From: JAGQOZ01 sp041399205
GTDB taxonomy: Bacteria > Planctomycetota > Planctomycetia > Pirellulales > Pirellulaceae
DNA length: 64,000 nt
Reading direction: 5' to 3'
Assembly (NCBI GenBank): GCA_041399205.1
Contig: JAWKTK010000020.1
Coordinates: forward strand, 62,001-126,000
The translations under genes were made by a program, and so were the position numbers. Under the pieces are notes generated by a model that searched no databases, was not told the DNA's origin, and worked only from the letters and a program-made list of their open reading frames with translations. Positions 20,293 to 31,005 of this stretch are shown in pieces; the first letter of the stretch is position 1, and the number at the start of each line of letters is the position of its first letter.

Positions 20293-22845
20293 TCAGTAAT
20301 GAATGGTTTCGTCCAAGTTCAACAAGGCGTTGGTCACCGCCGTCCATGCCGCCAATTCAGTACGGTCGGCTGATTTTATTTGGTAGCCGGTTGCATGAGT
20401 GCCAATGCGTTGGTCTACCAACTGAGGATTGTCGGTCAAACGCTTTCGTTCGTCTTGAAGTAGTTTCTGCAATACGGCGATTTCTTGGTCTGCTGGCTTT
20501 CGCGAAACGGCCAGCTGCAAGGCGAATCGCAAGCAGTCTTGATCGGCCTGAGCAGTCGGCTGCCGCGTCAATTTGGCACAGAACACGATCAGCCATTGCC
20601 AGTGCCATTTCCAGATAAGCCGGATCATTCAGCAGCGTCAACGCTTGTAACGGCGTGTTTGTGGAACTACGCCGGATTTGGTGCAACTGGATCGATCGGG
20701 TGCGTCAAAATTAACAAAACTGGGATACGGTGCAGCTCGTTTCCAAATCACATACACTCCGCGACGAAATCGCCGTTCGTCCTGTTCCGCCTCCAAACAG
20801 GCTGGTTCCGGCCGACACTACGCCACACTCGCGGAGGTTGATACGGCATCACAGGCGGCCCGAACAGATGGCGGGCGACAACAAGCCGCTGATACCCAGT
20901 GCATTGTCGCGGAACTGCGCCGGCAGGCATCCGCAATCGAGGCCCACGACTGAGCCAACGATTGTCGGGATCCTGCTGAAACTGTTCGGCCGAAGTCACC
21001 GCACTCTGTTGATAGGTTTGCGAAGTCACCATCAACTTCAAGACGTGCTTCATAGACCAACCCGATTCGATCAATTCGGCTGCCAACCAGTCCAGCAGTT
21101 CCGCCTGATGGCTGGGCGTTTCCGCTTGCGAACCAAGTCCCTCCAACGTCGCGACCAAGCCTCGCCCAAAGAGTTCGGCCCGTATCAACGGTTCACGGTC
21201 ACCCGAGTCACCACCGGATCTGCCGACGTCAGCCACCATGCCAACTCCAATCGGTCACCTCGCCCTTCGCCGTTCTTGTCCACCGGCAACATGGCAGGCG
21301 TGTGCGGTTGTACCGACGCCCCAAGCGATTGGTAGTCGCCGCGTTGCATAATGAACGTTTCCCGACGCGTTTCCAACTCTTCCATCACTAACGTCGAATC
21401 AGCGCGAGCTGCGAAAGCCGTTTTCCAGCGTGTCGATTCGCTGGTTTAACTGTTTCTGTTCGTCTTCCGTGGCAGCGGTGTTCGTTTGTTCGGATGGAGC
21501 TGCTGGATTTGCTCCATTCGCCACATCCGTCAAGGCAGGCGTCGGCGAATTGGCATCGCGTTTGGCAATTCGCTCCTTTTGAGTTTTTAGTCGAACCAAT
21601 TCATCTTGCAGCGAACGATATTTCTGTTGTTGTTCCCAGCTTTGCGGCAGATCGAGCTAGGTCCGTAAAATCCCACGTCACATCCGCCAGCCCTTTGACC
21701 TCTAGCGGCGGTGTTATTGAAATAGGGTTAACAGACCGTAATAATCTTCCTGCGTGAACGGATCATATTTCAGATCGTGACACTGAGCACACTCGAGCGT
21801 GGTGCCTAAGAAAACCGTGCAGCCGTCGTGTTCACTCGATCCACAACTTGGTTGATTCGATTCGCTTCGGGATCGACGCCTGCTTCCACGTTGCAGGTGG
21901 TCATGCGATGAAAACTCGGTGGCAATGCGTTGGTCCAATGTGGCGTTGGGCAGCAGATCGCTTCGGCCAACCGCGTTCGATGATAAATTGATCGTAAGGC
22001 ATGCCATCGTTTGTGCCCTGATCACCCAATCTCGATACGCCCAGTTGTCTCGGATCTGATCGGCCCGAAATCCGTTGCTGTCGGCGTATCGAGCCAGATC
22101 TAGCCAGGGCACGGCCCAACGTTCGCCATATCGAGGTAGATCAACGAAGTCGCTGGACCAACTTGTCGAAGGCATCCGCCGCGGTATCTTGAACGAACGC
22201 TTCGACATCAGCAATGCACATCAGGCGGCAAGCCGGTCAGCGCCCAAGGTCACTCGGCGAATCAACCGTCGACGATCGGCAGGGCAGTTGAGGTCGAGTC
22301 CTCGATCGGCCAGCTTTTGGCGTACAAACAGTCAATCGGATTTGCAGCGGCGAAAGGTCGTCTGGGCGGTGCGAAGTTATCGGTAGAGCAGGGCGGTGAA
22401 TCGGTCGATAGGCCCAATGCATGGTGGCGGCCAAATCGGACTCTGGCCAATTGGCTCCACTGACAATCCAATTTTCCAGCGATTGGATTTCCGAATCAGA
22501 TAGTGCTTGGGCGTCCGGTGGCATTCGTTCACCCGCATCATCATTTCGAATTCGCTGCAACAGCAAACTGTGTTCGGGCTGTCCGGCGGTGATGATCGGT
22601 TCGCCCGAATCCGCGGTTGCCGTTGCTGCTGCTCGCTGGTCTAAACGCAGGCCGCCTTCTTGGTTCTGAGGCCCATGGCAGCGATAGCAGTTGCGACGCA
22701 ATATTGGTTGAATTTCTTGTTCGTACTGCAGCAGTTGCGGTTTCGCAGCGACTGCGGAGGGTTCGGCATGTCCGTTCGCATTGAAGAATAGAGCGAATAG
22801 GAACGGCAGAAAGCCAGTAAAAGGATCCAGCTGGCGCCGAGTCAT
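20293..22845 (-). pseudogene. PSD1 protein: planctomycete cytochrome C + DUF1549 + DUF1553 (multiply frameshifted)
   Basis: Pieces in three frames read in order as one protein. From ATG 22845 (MTRRQLDPFTGFLPFLFALF, a signal peptide) comes the haem-type motif CYRCHG with GGLRLD and RMPPDAQ; then DUF1549 motifs (WLDLARYADSNGF, TLECAQCHDLKYDPFTQEDY); then DUF1553 motifs (LEWWL-like block, NTPLQALTLLNDPAYLEMA) to the stop at 20293 (LLNLDETIHY). At least six frame changes are needed. Since the downstream DUF1501 gene is intact and motifs are all conserved, poor sequence is as likely as decay. Confidence 0.82.
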
Positions 22846-22924
22846 CTTCAGCAGCGACCTGTTTCGGTACGGCGTTGAGCGCGATGGAGTAAAAGGATTC
22901 AGCTGGCGCCGAGTCATCTTCAGC
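22819..22924. repeat. 34-bp direct repeat around the PSD1 start
   Basis: AAAAGGATCCAGCTGGCGCC plus GAGTCATCTTCAGC at 22819-22852 recurs with one mismatch at 22891-22924. The distance between copies is 72 bp, and each copy contains the palindrome GGCGCC. Confidence 0.8.
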
Positions 22925-23182
22925 CTCGCGGGAAATCGGTGGGAATACAGTTGAGGAAGGCATGGCTTGCTACTGTCTGCACAGCGGCCAGATGCAGTAT
23001 GGTACCAGATGCCGGCGCCAAATGCCAATCGACTGCGGTCACAGAAGGATGGCACAACCCCCGTGAAAACGCGTTCAAACGCAAGCGAACAAACAGAGCT
23101 CCGAAATCCTTGACGGTTTGCGATTGGTGAACCAGAATGCGCCTTTTGGCGGATTGTTCTCGACTAATGCGGGAGAAATCAA

Positions 23183-23848
23183 ATGCGATGGTCGATGGTC
23201 TTCACGCTGCTGTTTTGTGCGAATTCGTTTGTTACGCGAACGGATGCCCAGTTTTTGCCGGTGACCGAAACGGCGACCAGTCCGTTTGATGCGCGCGGAG
23301 TCGGCAGATTAGACGTGACGGTTTCGGGTTCGTCGCCGGACTGTATCGCACAAGATATCGATTACGAATTCGATGGTGATGATCTTCTAGTTCGTTTGTA
23401 CCAGCCAGATCGAGACGCTTGCTTTCTGGACTTGCGGTATAAAACGCTGTCTATCGACGTGGAACTTTCCCGGCCGTTTTCGTCCGTAACTGGATTCGTG
23501 CTCACCACTGATACCGAAGGAAATGTCGTGTCCACGCGAGGACCGCAGCGGCTACTTTCGCCTCAAGTCATTCCGGGCGACGCCAATTTTGACGGCGTAT
23601 TCAATTCAACGGATTTTGTTCAAGTGTTTCAAGCTGCTGAGTATCAAGACGACATCCTGGGCAATTCGACTTGGTTTTCGGGTGATTGGAATGGTGACAC
23701 AAATTCGACACGGACGACCTAGTCTTGGCCTTTCAACATGCGTCGAATTTAACGCTGTCGCCGTTCCCGAACCACTTGCGGTCTGCTTCTGACGCTGGGC
23801 TCGATAGCATGGTATTGTCGGCGTCGTCGCGAACTGGGCTGCGGCTAG
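23183..23848 (+). pseudogene. Dockerin-like PEP-CTERM secreted protein (about three frameshifts)
   Basis: Signal peptide from ATG 23183, a short beta-rich body, then the paired calcium-loop pattern PGDANFDGVFNSTDFVQVFQ ... SGDWNGD. The frame then breaks. The continuation is readable in the other frames: FDTDDLVLAFQHASN, then VAVPEPLAV, then LLTLGSIAWYCRRRRELG with a stop at 23848, which together form a second EF-loop and a full PEP-CTERM signal. Indels are inferred near 23700, 23750 and 23790. Confidence 0.78.
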
Positions 23849-23889
23849 GCACTTGCTGCCTCGTCAACACAATAAGAATGGAGTCTCCC

Positions 23890-24621
23890 ATGACAACGTT
23901 GCGAATTACGGTCTGGAATGAATTTCGGCACGAACAACAAAACCCAGACGTACGTCGCATCTATCCTGATGGAATTCACCAGGCCATTGCGGATGGTTTG
24001 ACGCAGGAATTGGGTGATCGAATTTCTGTGCGCTGCGCCACGCTGGATCAGCCCGATCACGGCCTGACCGAAGATGTCTTGGCGCAAACAGACGTTCTGT
24101 TCTGGTGGGGACACATGGCGCATGGAGACGTACGAGACGACGTGGTGGATCGTATTCACGAACGCTGCCTGGCGGGCATGGGGCTGATTGCGTTGCATTC
24201 GGCGCACTACTCCAAAATCTTCACTCGGCTGATGGGCACAACGTGTTCGCTACGCTGGCGAGAAGCAGGTGAACGAGAACGCATTTGGATTGTGGATCCC
24301 AGCCACCCGATCGTGAACGGTCTCGATTGTGAATGGATCGATCTGCCTCACGCCGAAATGTACGGCGAATTCTTCGATATACCGCAGCCAGAAAGTTTGG
24401 TCCTGTTAAGCTGGTTCCAAGGAGGAGAAGTCTTCCGCAGCGGTTGCACGTTCAAGCGAGGCAAGGGAAAAATCTTCTATTTTCGTCCCGGCCACGAAAC
24501 ATATCCCATTTATTACGATGCGAAAATCCGCAAGATCTTGGCGAATTCGGCAGTCTGGGCAGCGCCAACTGGGGCCGTTTACCACGCAAATTCTCGCCAT
24601 ATCCCCGAATTTGACACATAG
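23890..24621 (+). CDS. ThuA-domain (trehalose utilisation family) protein
   Basis: About 243 residues. Start at ATG 23890 chosen since GGAG lies six bases upstream; an in-frame ATG at 23878 is the alternative. Motifs: ITVWNEFRHEQ, LFWWGHMAHGDV, GLIALHSAHYSKIF and IFYFRPGHETYPIYYD, as in the class I glutamine-amidotransferase-like ThuA family. Found in planctomycetes next to sugar oxidation genes; catalytic role is not settled. Confidence 0.9.
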   Translation: MTTLRITVWNEFRHEQQNPDVRRIYPDGIHQAIADGLTQELGDRISVRCATLDQPDHGLTEDVLAQTDVLFWWGHMAHGDVRDDVVDRIHERCLAGMGLIALHSAHYSKIFTRLMGTTCSLRWREAGERERIWIVDPSHPIVNGLDCEWIDLPHAEMYGEFFDIPQPESLVLLSWFQGGEVFRSGCTFKRGKGKIFYFRPGHETYPIYYDAKIRKILANSAVWAAPTGAVYHANSRHIPEFDT

Positions 24622-24822
24622 ACGCGAATTAATCGCTCACGGCAATTTCGCGTGAAAAAACTTTGAACACGCTCTGGATTGTATTCGCGTATCCCGTCTG
24701 GTTCGTTCCGCGTTACTAATTTGGACGTCGTTTGCTATAATTTGGCGATCCCACCTTTGACATGTCTCAGCAACCTTGCGGATTGCTCGGGGCATTCCTT
24801 CCCGCCTTACCTGCCAGAAATT

Positions 24823-26727
24823 ATGAATCATCTGCAGAGAAACCGACTGATTGTGTTCGTCAGTGCTGTCTTGTTGTTTTGTGCTACGGCGAGAGCTCAA
24901 GAGCCAACGTCTGAACAGCCAGACACGGCGGCTTTATTTTCGAAACAAATCGAACCTTTCCTGACCCTCTATTGCAACGATTGCCACAGCGGTGATGAAC
25001 CAGAAGGCAATTTGAGTCTGGATGATTTTGCTCGTTTGCAAACAGTGAACGAAAATCGCGAAGTCTGGCTCGACGTGGTCGCTCGATTGGCCGATCGCGA
25101 AATGCCACCGGAATTGGCCTTACAACCCGATGACAAGGAGTTGGCAGACGTGTTGACCTGGCTGGAAGCCGAATTAGGGAAGTACGATTGTCATTTGGAT
25201 GCCAAGCCTGGCAAGGTAACCATCCATCGGTTGAATCGGACGGAGTACAACAACACGATTCGCGATTTAGTCGGGGTTGATTTTCAACCGGCAGAATCGT
25301 TTCCGATCGATGAAGTGGGCGAAGGTTTTGACAACTTGGCGTCCGTCCTTTCGCTGCCACCGCTGCTGATGGAAAAGTATTTGGAAGCGGCGGAACAGAT
25401 CACAGCCAAAGCGTTTGCTGACAAGAATATTCAACAGCTGTTGGTCTTTCAACGTCCCAGTGACGAAGTTTCTGCCCAACAAGCGGCAGAACAAGTGATT
25501 GCTGAATTTGCCAAGCGAGCTTTTCGTCGGCCCTTACGCGAAGGCGAATTAGATCGCCTTGTGACACTGTATCAGTTGGCTCGCGAACAGGAACAAGATT
25601 TTGATTCGGCCATCGAATTCTGCTTTCAAGCCGTCTTGACGTCGCCGCATTTTCTGTTTCGCATCGAATTGGACGACGTAGATTCGCCCGACACCAAGCG
25701 TCCGCTAAACGGTTTTGAAGTCGCTTCTCGCTTGTCCTATTTCCTGTGGTGCAGCATGCCGGATGACGCCTTGTTCGCCGCCGCGGAAGATGGACAGCTT
25801 GAGTCGAAGCCCGGCATCTTAGACCAAGTGCAACGTATGTTGAATGATCCCAAGTCGGATCAGTTTGTCACTAACTTTGCCGGCCAATGGTTGCAGTTGC
25901 GGCAATTGGCCAAATTGGTTCCCGATCCGGAATTATTCCCGCAGTTTGACGCTGAGTTGCGTGCTTCCATGCAGCGAGAAACCGAGCTATTTTTCGACGC
26001 TGTGTTACGCGAAAACCGCAGCGTGTTGGATTTTCTGGATAGCGACTTTACGTTCGTCAATCGTCGTCTGGCTGGACTGTACGGGATTGATGGAATTGAT
26101 TCGGACGAATTTCAACGAGTGACCTTGCAGGATGATCGTCGCGGCGGAGTGTTGACACAGGCCAGTATCTTGACGCTGACTTCCAATCCCACCAGAACAT
26201 CACCCGTAAAACGAGGCAAATGGATTCTGGATAATCTATTGGGCGAACCACCTCCGCCACCTCCTGCCGGCGTGCAAGAACTGCAGGAAGGTAGCGAAGC
26301 GGAACTGTTGGGTTCGTTACGCGAACGCATGCAGCAGCATCGTGCCGATCCTGAATGCGCTCAGTGCCATCGGAAAATGGATGCCTTGGGATTTGGATTT
26401 GAAAATTTCAATGTGATTGGCCAGTGGCGAGACAAAGACGGTAACTTCGACATCGATCCGTCGGGCGAATTACCGGGCAATCAGAGCTTTGACAGTCCCG
26501 CAGAATTGCGTCGCGTATTACGAACCATTAAACAGAAGCAATTCGTCCGCTGTTTGACAGAGAAACTATTAACGTATGGGTTGGGACGAGCGTTAGAATC
26601 ATACGATCAGTGCGCTGTACAAGACGTCATGAAGGAAACGGAAGCCGATGGTTATCGTTTCTATGATTTGGTTGCGGCAGTGGTGACTAGCGAACCGTTT
26701 CTTTATCGCGGTGAAAAAGGAGAATAG
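24823..26727 (+). CDS. Cytochrome-like DUF1587/DUF1595/DUF1592/DUF1588/DUF1585 protein
   Basis: 634 residues from ATG 24823 with a signal peptide ending ARAQ. A CxxCH motif (YCNDCHSGDEPEGNLSLDDF) is followed in order by DUF1587 (TIHRLNRTEYNNTIRDLVGV), DUF1595/1592 (RPLNGFEVASRLSYFLWCSM), DUF1588 (LTLTSNPTRTSPVKRGKWIL with a P6 run) and a second CxxCH (CAQCHRKMD) before DUF1585 (FVRCLTEKLLTYGLGRALES). All domains are in the usual order. It lies two bases before the DUF1552 gene, its constant partner. Likely an exported haem protein; the reaction is unknown. Confidence 0.93.
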   Translation: MNHLQRNRLIVFVSAVLLFCATARAQEPTSEQPDTAALFSKQIEPFLTLYCNDCHSGDEPEGNLSLDDFARLQTVNENREVWLDVVARLADREMPPELALQPDDKELADVLTWLEAELGKYDCHLDAKPGKVTIHRLNRTEYNNTIRDLVGVDFQPAESFPIDEVGEGFDNLASVLSLPPLLMEKYLEAAEQITAKAFADKNIQQLLVFQRPSDEVSAQQAAEQVIAEFAKRAFRRPLREGELDRLVTLYQLAREQEQDFDSAIEFCFQAVLTSPHFLFRIELDDVDSPDTKRPLNGFEVASRLSYFLWCSMPDDALFAAAEDGQLESKPGILDQVQRMLNDPKSDQFVTNFAGQWLQLRQLAKLVPDPELFPQFDAELRASMQRETELFFDAVLRENRSVLDFLDSDFTFVNRRLAGLYGIDGIDSDEFQRVTLQDDRRGGVLTQASILTLTSNPTRTSPVKRGKWILDNLLGEPPPPPPAGVQELQEGSEAELLGSLRERMQQHRADPECAQCHRKMDALGFGFENFNVIGQWRDKDGNFDIDPSGELPGNQSFDSPAELRRVLRTIKQKQFVRCLTEKLLTYGLGRALESYDQCAVQDVMKETEADGYRFYDLVAAVVTSEPFLYRGEKGE

Positions 26728-26729
26728 GC

Positions 26730-28095
26730 ATGAATCGATCTTGGCAAGTTTCTAGACGAACGGTCCTTCGGGGCTTAGGTGCATCCATTTCATTGCCTAT
26801 GCTCAACGCCATGGCTCCAATTTCCCCAGCCGCTACGGCGGGAAAGACTTTAGCCACCAGCGCCGCTGGTTTGCCGATTCGTACCGCTTATGTGTTTGTA
26901 CCGAATGGCGTGAACCTAGCCAAATGGACGCCACTTCAAGACGGCTATAACTATGACTTGCCAGAGATCTTGCGACCACTAAGCAGCCTGAAAGACAAAG
27001 TGAATGTGCTGACCGGTTTAACGCACGACAAGGGCCGAGCGAACGGAGATGGAGCCGGCGATCATGCTCGCAGCGCATCCGTTTTCTTAACTGCCGCGCA
27101 ACCCAGAAAAACGTCTGGCGGGAATATCCGTTCGGGCGTTTCGGTGGATCAAGTGGCTGCCAAACACATTGGGCATTTGACCAAATTCGCATCGCTGGAG
27201 CTGGGCTGTGATGGCGGCCGAAACTCCGGTAACTGCGATTCGGGTTACAGTTGTGCTTATTCGAACAACATCTCCTGGGCTGGTCCTGCCACGCCAATGT
27301 CCAAAGAAACGAATCCTCGTCTGGTCTTCGAACGACTCTTCGGCGGCGACTTACCGGCAAGGACAAACACGGCCGATCAACGCACTGTGTTGCGTAAGAG
27401 CTTATTGGACTTCGTTGCGGACGTGCCAAGCGACTGCAAAATCGTTTGAGGCGAAACGATCAAGACAAACTGGCCGAATACCTGTCGGCGGTTCGCAGCA
27501 TTGAACGTCGGATCAATTGGCTGAAATGGAGGACGACAATCGGCAGCTGGTAAACGGTTATTCCAAGCCAGAAGGAATTCCCAAAGAATACATGGAACAC
27601 GTACGGTTGATGGTGGACATGATGGTGTTGGCTTTCCAAACCGATATGACTCGTACCGCCACTTGCATGTTTGCCAACGCCGGCAGCAATCGCAGCTACC
27701 GAAATATCGATGTTCCGGACGGCCACCATGATCTTTCGCATCATGGCGGCAACGACGTCAAGTTGGAAAAAATTGCCAAGATCAATCATTTCCACGTGCA
27801 GCAATTGGCGTACTTCTTGAAGCGATTAGATTCCATCCCGGAAGGAGACGGCACGCTGTTGGATCAATGTATGATCATGTACGGCAGCGGTTTGAGTGAC
27901 GGAAATCGTCACAACAATGAAAACTTGCCGGTGCTATTGGCTGGTGGTGGTGGCGGATCCATTGAAACGGGACGTCATATTCGCTACCGCACAGAAACGC
28001 CGCTGGCCAATCTGTTCTTGTCCATGTTGGATCGCAGCGGCGTCCAGGTTCCTCGAATTGGCGACAGCACTGGCCTACTCCCGTACCTCAGCTAA
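26730..28095 (+). pseudogene. DUF1552 protein (two frameshifts)
   Basis: N-terminal half (26730-27449) has a Tat-like start (MNRSWQVSRRTVLRGLGASI) and PNGVNLAKWTP, HARSASVFLTAAQP, SVDQVAA. C-terminal half (27517-28095) has DMMVLAFQTDMTRTATCMF, HDLSHHGGN and MIMYGSGLSDGNRHN. The bridge, LRRNDQDKLAEYLSAVRSIE, sits in another frame between them. One indel each near 27440 and 27515 would restore a normal protein of about 450 residues. Partner of the preceding gene. Confidence 0.87.
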
Positions 28096-28180
28096 ATTCC
28101 CTCCTATTTCAAACGCACCAGCCATCCGTATACATCGTTCGCGGATGGCTGGTTGTTCTTTCCAAGTCAGGATCGCTACC

Positions 28181-30523
28181 GTGATCACACTTCGACAAAG
28201 CTGGATCGTCTCGTTAGTTTTGTTGTTCGGCTTCGTTTCTCTCGGTTCGGCACAGAATGAAACGAACGAAGAATTTCGCCCCATCGAAACGTTGATCGAA
28301 TCACTCGACAGCCGTGAAGAAGAAACGCGACGAGACGCTGCCTACGAGCTTTGGCAAATGGGACCTCCTGCAGCGAATTCCGCCATTCCCGCCTTGATTA
28401 AAGCACTCAGCGATCGAGACGACCAAGTGAGTTCATTGGCAACGGAAGCGATTGCCGTGATTGGTCCGCCTGCTGCGGACGCAGTAGACGTGCTGGTGGA
28501 TCGACTGCGACAACGAGATGACCAAGTGCGGTATCGCAGCGCATTTGCGCTTGGTAGCATCGGTCCGGCGGCAGTTTCCGGAATTCAATTTGCACTCAAG
28601 TCCGAGGACCAGCGGCAGCAAGAAGGTGCAGCCACGGCGGTGCGATGGCTAGGCGCTGCCGCAGAACCAATCTTGGCAGACTTAGCGTTTGTGTTAGGCA
28701 GTGACCAAGACGCGGCGGAGGCGGCGGTTGAATCACTTTCACGTTTAGGATCGCTTGCGGTGCCGACATTGCTACAGCGCACTTCGGACGAAGCAGCCAC
28801 CGTTCGCGCCAACGCAGCCGATGCGCTACGGCGAATGGACCAGCGGACCGTTCCCGATACGCTACGCCAAAACGCAGCAGATCGACTGCAAGAACTTGTC
28901 CAAGATACGGACCCTATCGTGCGAAGATGGGCCGTTGCCGGCTATGGAAAATATGCTGCCGATCCGGCTTCGGTGGCCAACGTTTGTGCCAGTTTGCTGC
29001 AAGATGCCGATACGGATGTGAAACGAGCTGCCGTGATGGTGCTGGCAGACGCGAAGGCAGAACCAGAAGAAACGGCCAAGTGTTTTGCTCAACTGCTGGA
29101 CGGTTCGCAGGCGGATCGAGAAATCGGACTGACCGGCTTGCGACGCATGGGACCTGCTGCGTCTTCGGTAATTGACAGTCTGTTGTCACAGCTACAAAAG
29201 CAACCTGCGGATGCCGATGCGATTGCGTCCACACTGGCGGCCATGGGAGATACGGCGGTGGCTCAAGTTCTACAAGCGACGGCCGAAGGACAGCTGACAG
29301 GCAATTCGATGCAATTGGTTTTTAATCATTTGGGCGAAGCCGTCGAGCCTCAGCTGCAGGAAGTCTTGCAATCCGATGACGAATCAAACGCCGTGGTGGT
29401 GGCATTGAATGCGGCCAGCGCCATTGGCGGATTGCAGCCAGAAACGGTCGACGCCGTCGTCCGCCGCCTTTCGTCTGCCAATCCGGCCATTCAAGGCGCT
29501 GCGGCGGATGCGGTTCGCAAGCTCGGCGTGAACGCGGAAACAGTTGCCGGTCAGCTGAAGTCCATGCTGTCGTCGGACGATGAAAAAGTTCAAGCTGCCG
29601 CGTTAGCCGCCTTGATGGCTCGGCCCAATTCGCTAAACGAAATGACCGATGTGATCCAGCAAGCGTTAACCAACACATCGGCCCCTATCATTCAGCGTCG
29701 AACACTGCAAGCATTGTCAGCCAAAGATGCGATTCCGGCTTCCTACGCTACACCGATACTGACATTATTGAAGGCAAAGGACGAACTGACGGCTACGTCG
29801 GCGGCGTTGTGCTTGTCCAAGCTGGACGAATTCAGTGATGCTGCCGCTGCTGCCATAGTGGCCCAATTGGAAGCCGAACGTTCGCCCGAATTTCAGCTGG
29901 CGGCCGTGCGAGCCTTAGCGGCTGGAAAATCTCATTCGGCCGCAGCCGTGTCGGCCTTGGGAACGCTGGCCGATTCCGCAGACCTGGAACTACATTTAGC
30001 TTGCCTCAAAACATTCGCCGAAATTGGTTCGGACGCAAAATCAGTTATGCCCGATCTGTTTAGTCGGCTGGAGCATAACGAACCCGACGTGCGTTCGGCA
30101 ACGCTAGAAGCCATTTTTCGCATTTCCGATTCTCAGGAACAACAAATCCAGACCATGGCCGGTGGTTTGTCCGACGAAAACTGGGCAGTGCGTAAGAAAG
30201 CGTCTGAATTATTGGGCGAACTTGGTTCGGAAGCGGCACCGGCCGTTCCGGCCATTTTGGAGCGACTGGTCATTCGCGAAGATTCCGTATTTGCCGGATC
30301 GGCATTGCGCGCGATCGACAAGGCAACTCCGGAAGCCATTCCAAAGTTGCTGGACATCCTGAAGACTGAAGATGATCGGCGAGCTCGTTATTACGCGCTG
30401 CACTTGCTTCGCAAAATCGGGCCGGAGGCCAAATCCGCGTTGCCGATGTTGCGAGAAATTGAATCGCAACCCGATTTAGACAGCCGCGCGAAAGACTTGG
30501 TCACGTCGGCCATCGAAAATTGA
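28181..30523 (+). CDS. Secreted HEAT-repeat (PBS-lyase-like) protein
   Basis: About 780 residues. The GTG at 28181 is preferred: AGGA lies eight bases before it, and VITLRQSWIVSLVLLFGFVS... is a clean signal peptide; ATG 28145 in the same frame would add 12 residues. The rest is a run of about 30-residue helical repeats, each with a pattern such as DDQVRYRSAFALGSIGPAA or AAVESLSRLGSLAVPTLL, covering almost the whole protein. Such alpha-solenoids bind partners; no enzymatic domain is present. Conserved downstream of DUF1592/1552 here by position only. Confidence 0.88.
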   Translation: MITLRQSWIVSLVLLFGFVSLGSAQNETNEEFRPIETLIESLDSREEETRRDAAYELWQMGPPAANSAIPALIKALSDRDDQVSSLATEAIAVIGPPAADAVDVLVDRLRQRDDQVRYRSAFALGSIGPAAVSGIQFALKSEDQRQQEGAATAVRWLGAAAEPILADLAFVLGSDQDAAEAAVESLSRLGSLAVPTLLQRTSDEAATVRANAADALRRMDQRTVPDTLRQNAADRLQELVQDTDPIVRRWAVAGYGKYAADPASVANVCASLLQDADTDVKRAAVMVLADAKAEPEETAKCFAQLLDGSQADREIGLTGLRRMGPAASSVIDSLLSQLQKQPADADAIASTLAAMGDTAVAQVLQATAEGQLTGNSMQLVFNHLGEAVEPQLQEVLQSDDESNAVVVALNAASAIGGLQPETVDAVVRRLSSANPAIQGAAADAVRKLGVNAETVAGQLKSMLSSDDEKVQAAALAALMARPNSLNEMTDVIQQALTNTSAPIIQRRTLQALSAKDAIPASYATPILTLLKAKDELTATSAALCLSKLDEFSDAAAAAIVAQLEAERSPEFQLAAVRALAAGKSHSAAAVSALGTLADSADLELHLACLKTFAEIGSDAKSVMPDLFSRLEHNEPDVRSATLEAIFRISDSQEQQIQTMAGGLSDENWAVRKKASELLGELGSEAAPAVPAILERLVIREDSVFAGSALRAIDKATPEAIPKLLDILKTEDDRRARYYALHLLRKIGPEAKSALPMLREIESQPDLDSRAKDLVTSAIEN

Positions 30524-30534
30524 AGAAGCAATAG

Positions 30535-30574
30535 AAATTCTTCGAAGCCACCATGCGTCGCTTCGAATTTGCTT
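30535..30574. terminator. Probable bidirectional terminator
   Basis: TTCGAAGC ... GCTTCGAA inverted repeat with an 11-base loop, between the HEAT gene (plus) and the TadE-like gene (minus). U-run is weak. Confidence 0.5.
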
Positions 30575-30581
30575 CAAGGTC

Positions 30582-30985
30582 TTATTCAAATCCTTCTTTT
30601 CGCACCGACGAGCTGGACGACAGATTAAACCCTGCCCAAACCAGCGACCGCCCATGACGGTAATCGAGCTGATTGGTTGCGTTGCCGTAACCGTAATGGT
30701 GTCGCCGGCTTCCGCGTCATCAATTTCTAAGGTCAATAGTCACGGCCACATTGGACAGGTTGCTGGCCTCTGAGGTGGCGATCCACGATAAGCTGTGACG
30801 GATGCTTCGGTGGCGGATGGCAATGAAGCTGCGCGCTTCGTGAGCAGCAGATGTGATCATATGCTGAACCATCAATGTACGTGGTGCCGATCATCCCCAC
30901 CAGCATCAAACAGGAACGGAGCTACGATGGCAAATTCCGTTAATGCACCTTTTCTGCTTGGTTGTCTTCGTTTTGTGCGAATCAT
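30582..30985 (-). pseudogene. TadE-like pseudopilin (frameshifted)
   Basis: From ATG 30985 the pieces read RRQPSRKGALTEFAIVAPFL (the TadE N-terminal membrane signature), MVQHMITSAAHEARSF, TEASVTAYRG, then MTLEIDDAEAGDTITVTATQ with ISSITVMGGRWFGQGL, and finally NLSSSSSVRKEGFE at a stop at 30582. The total of about 134 residues is right for TadE. Three or four indels are needed. Probably a minor pilin of a Flp/Tad system; no tad secretion genes are in the window. Confidence 0.72.
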
Positions 30986-31005
30986 ATTCATCTGCCTTTT
31001 GTCGG

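Noticed and set aside
24721..24741. TTGGAC and TATAAT as a promoter for the DUF1592 gene
   Set aside because: Only nine bases lie between them, too few for a sigma-70 promoter; TATAAT alone is not enough.
26730..28095. Stop-codon readthrough or selenocysteine in the split genes
   Set aside because: The continuations are in different frames, so readthrough would not join them, and no selenocysteine element is seen.
27896..28144. N-terminal extension of the HEAT-repeat protein
   Set aside because: This part overlaps the end of the DUF1552 gene in another frame and has no homology; a clean signal peptide begins at 28181.
28342..30357. Minus-strand frames opposite the HEAT-repeat gene
   Set aside because: Shadow frames caused by regular codon use in the repeat protein.
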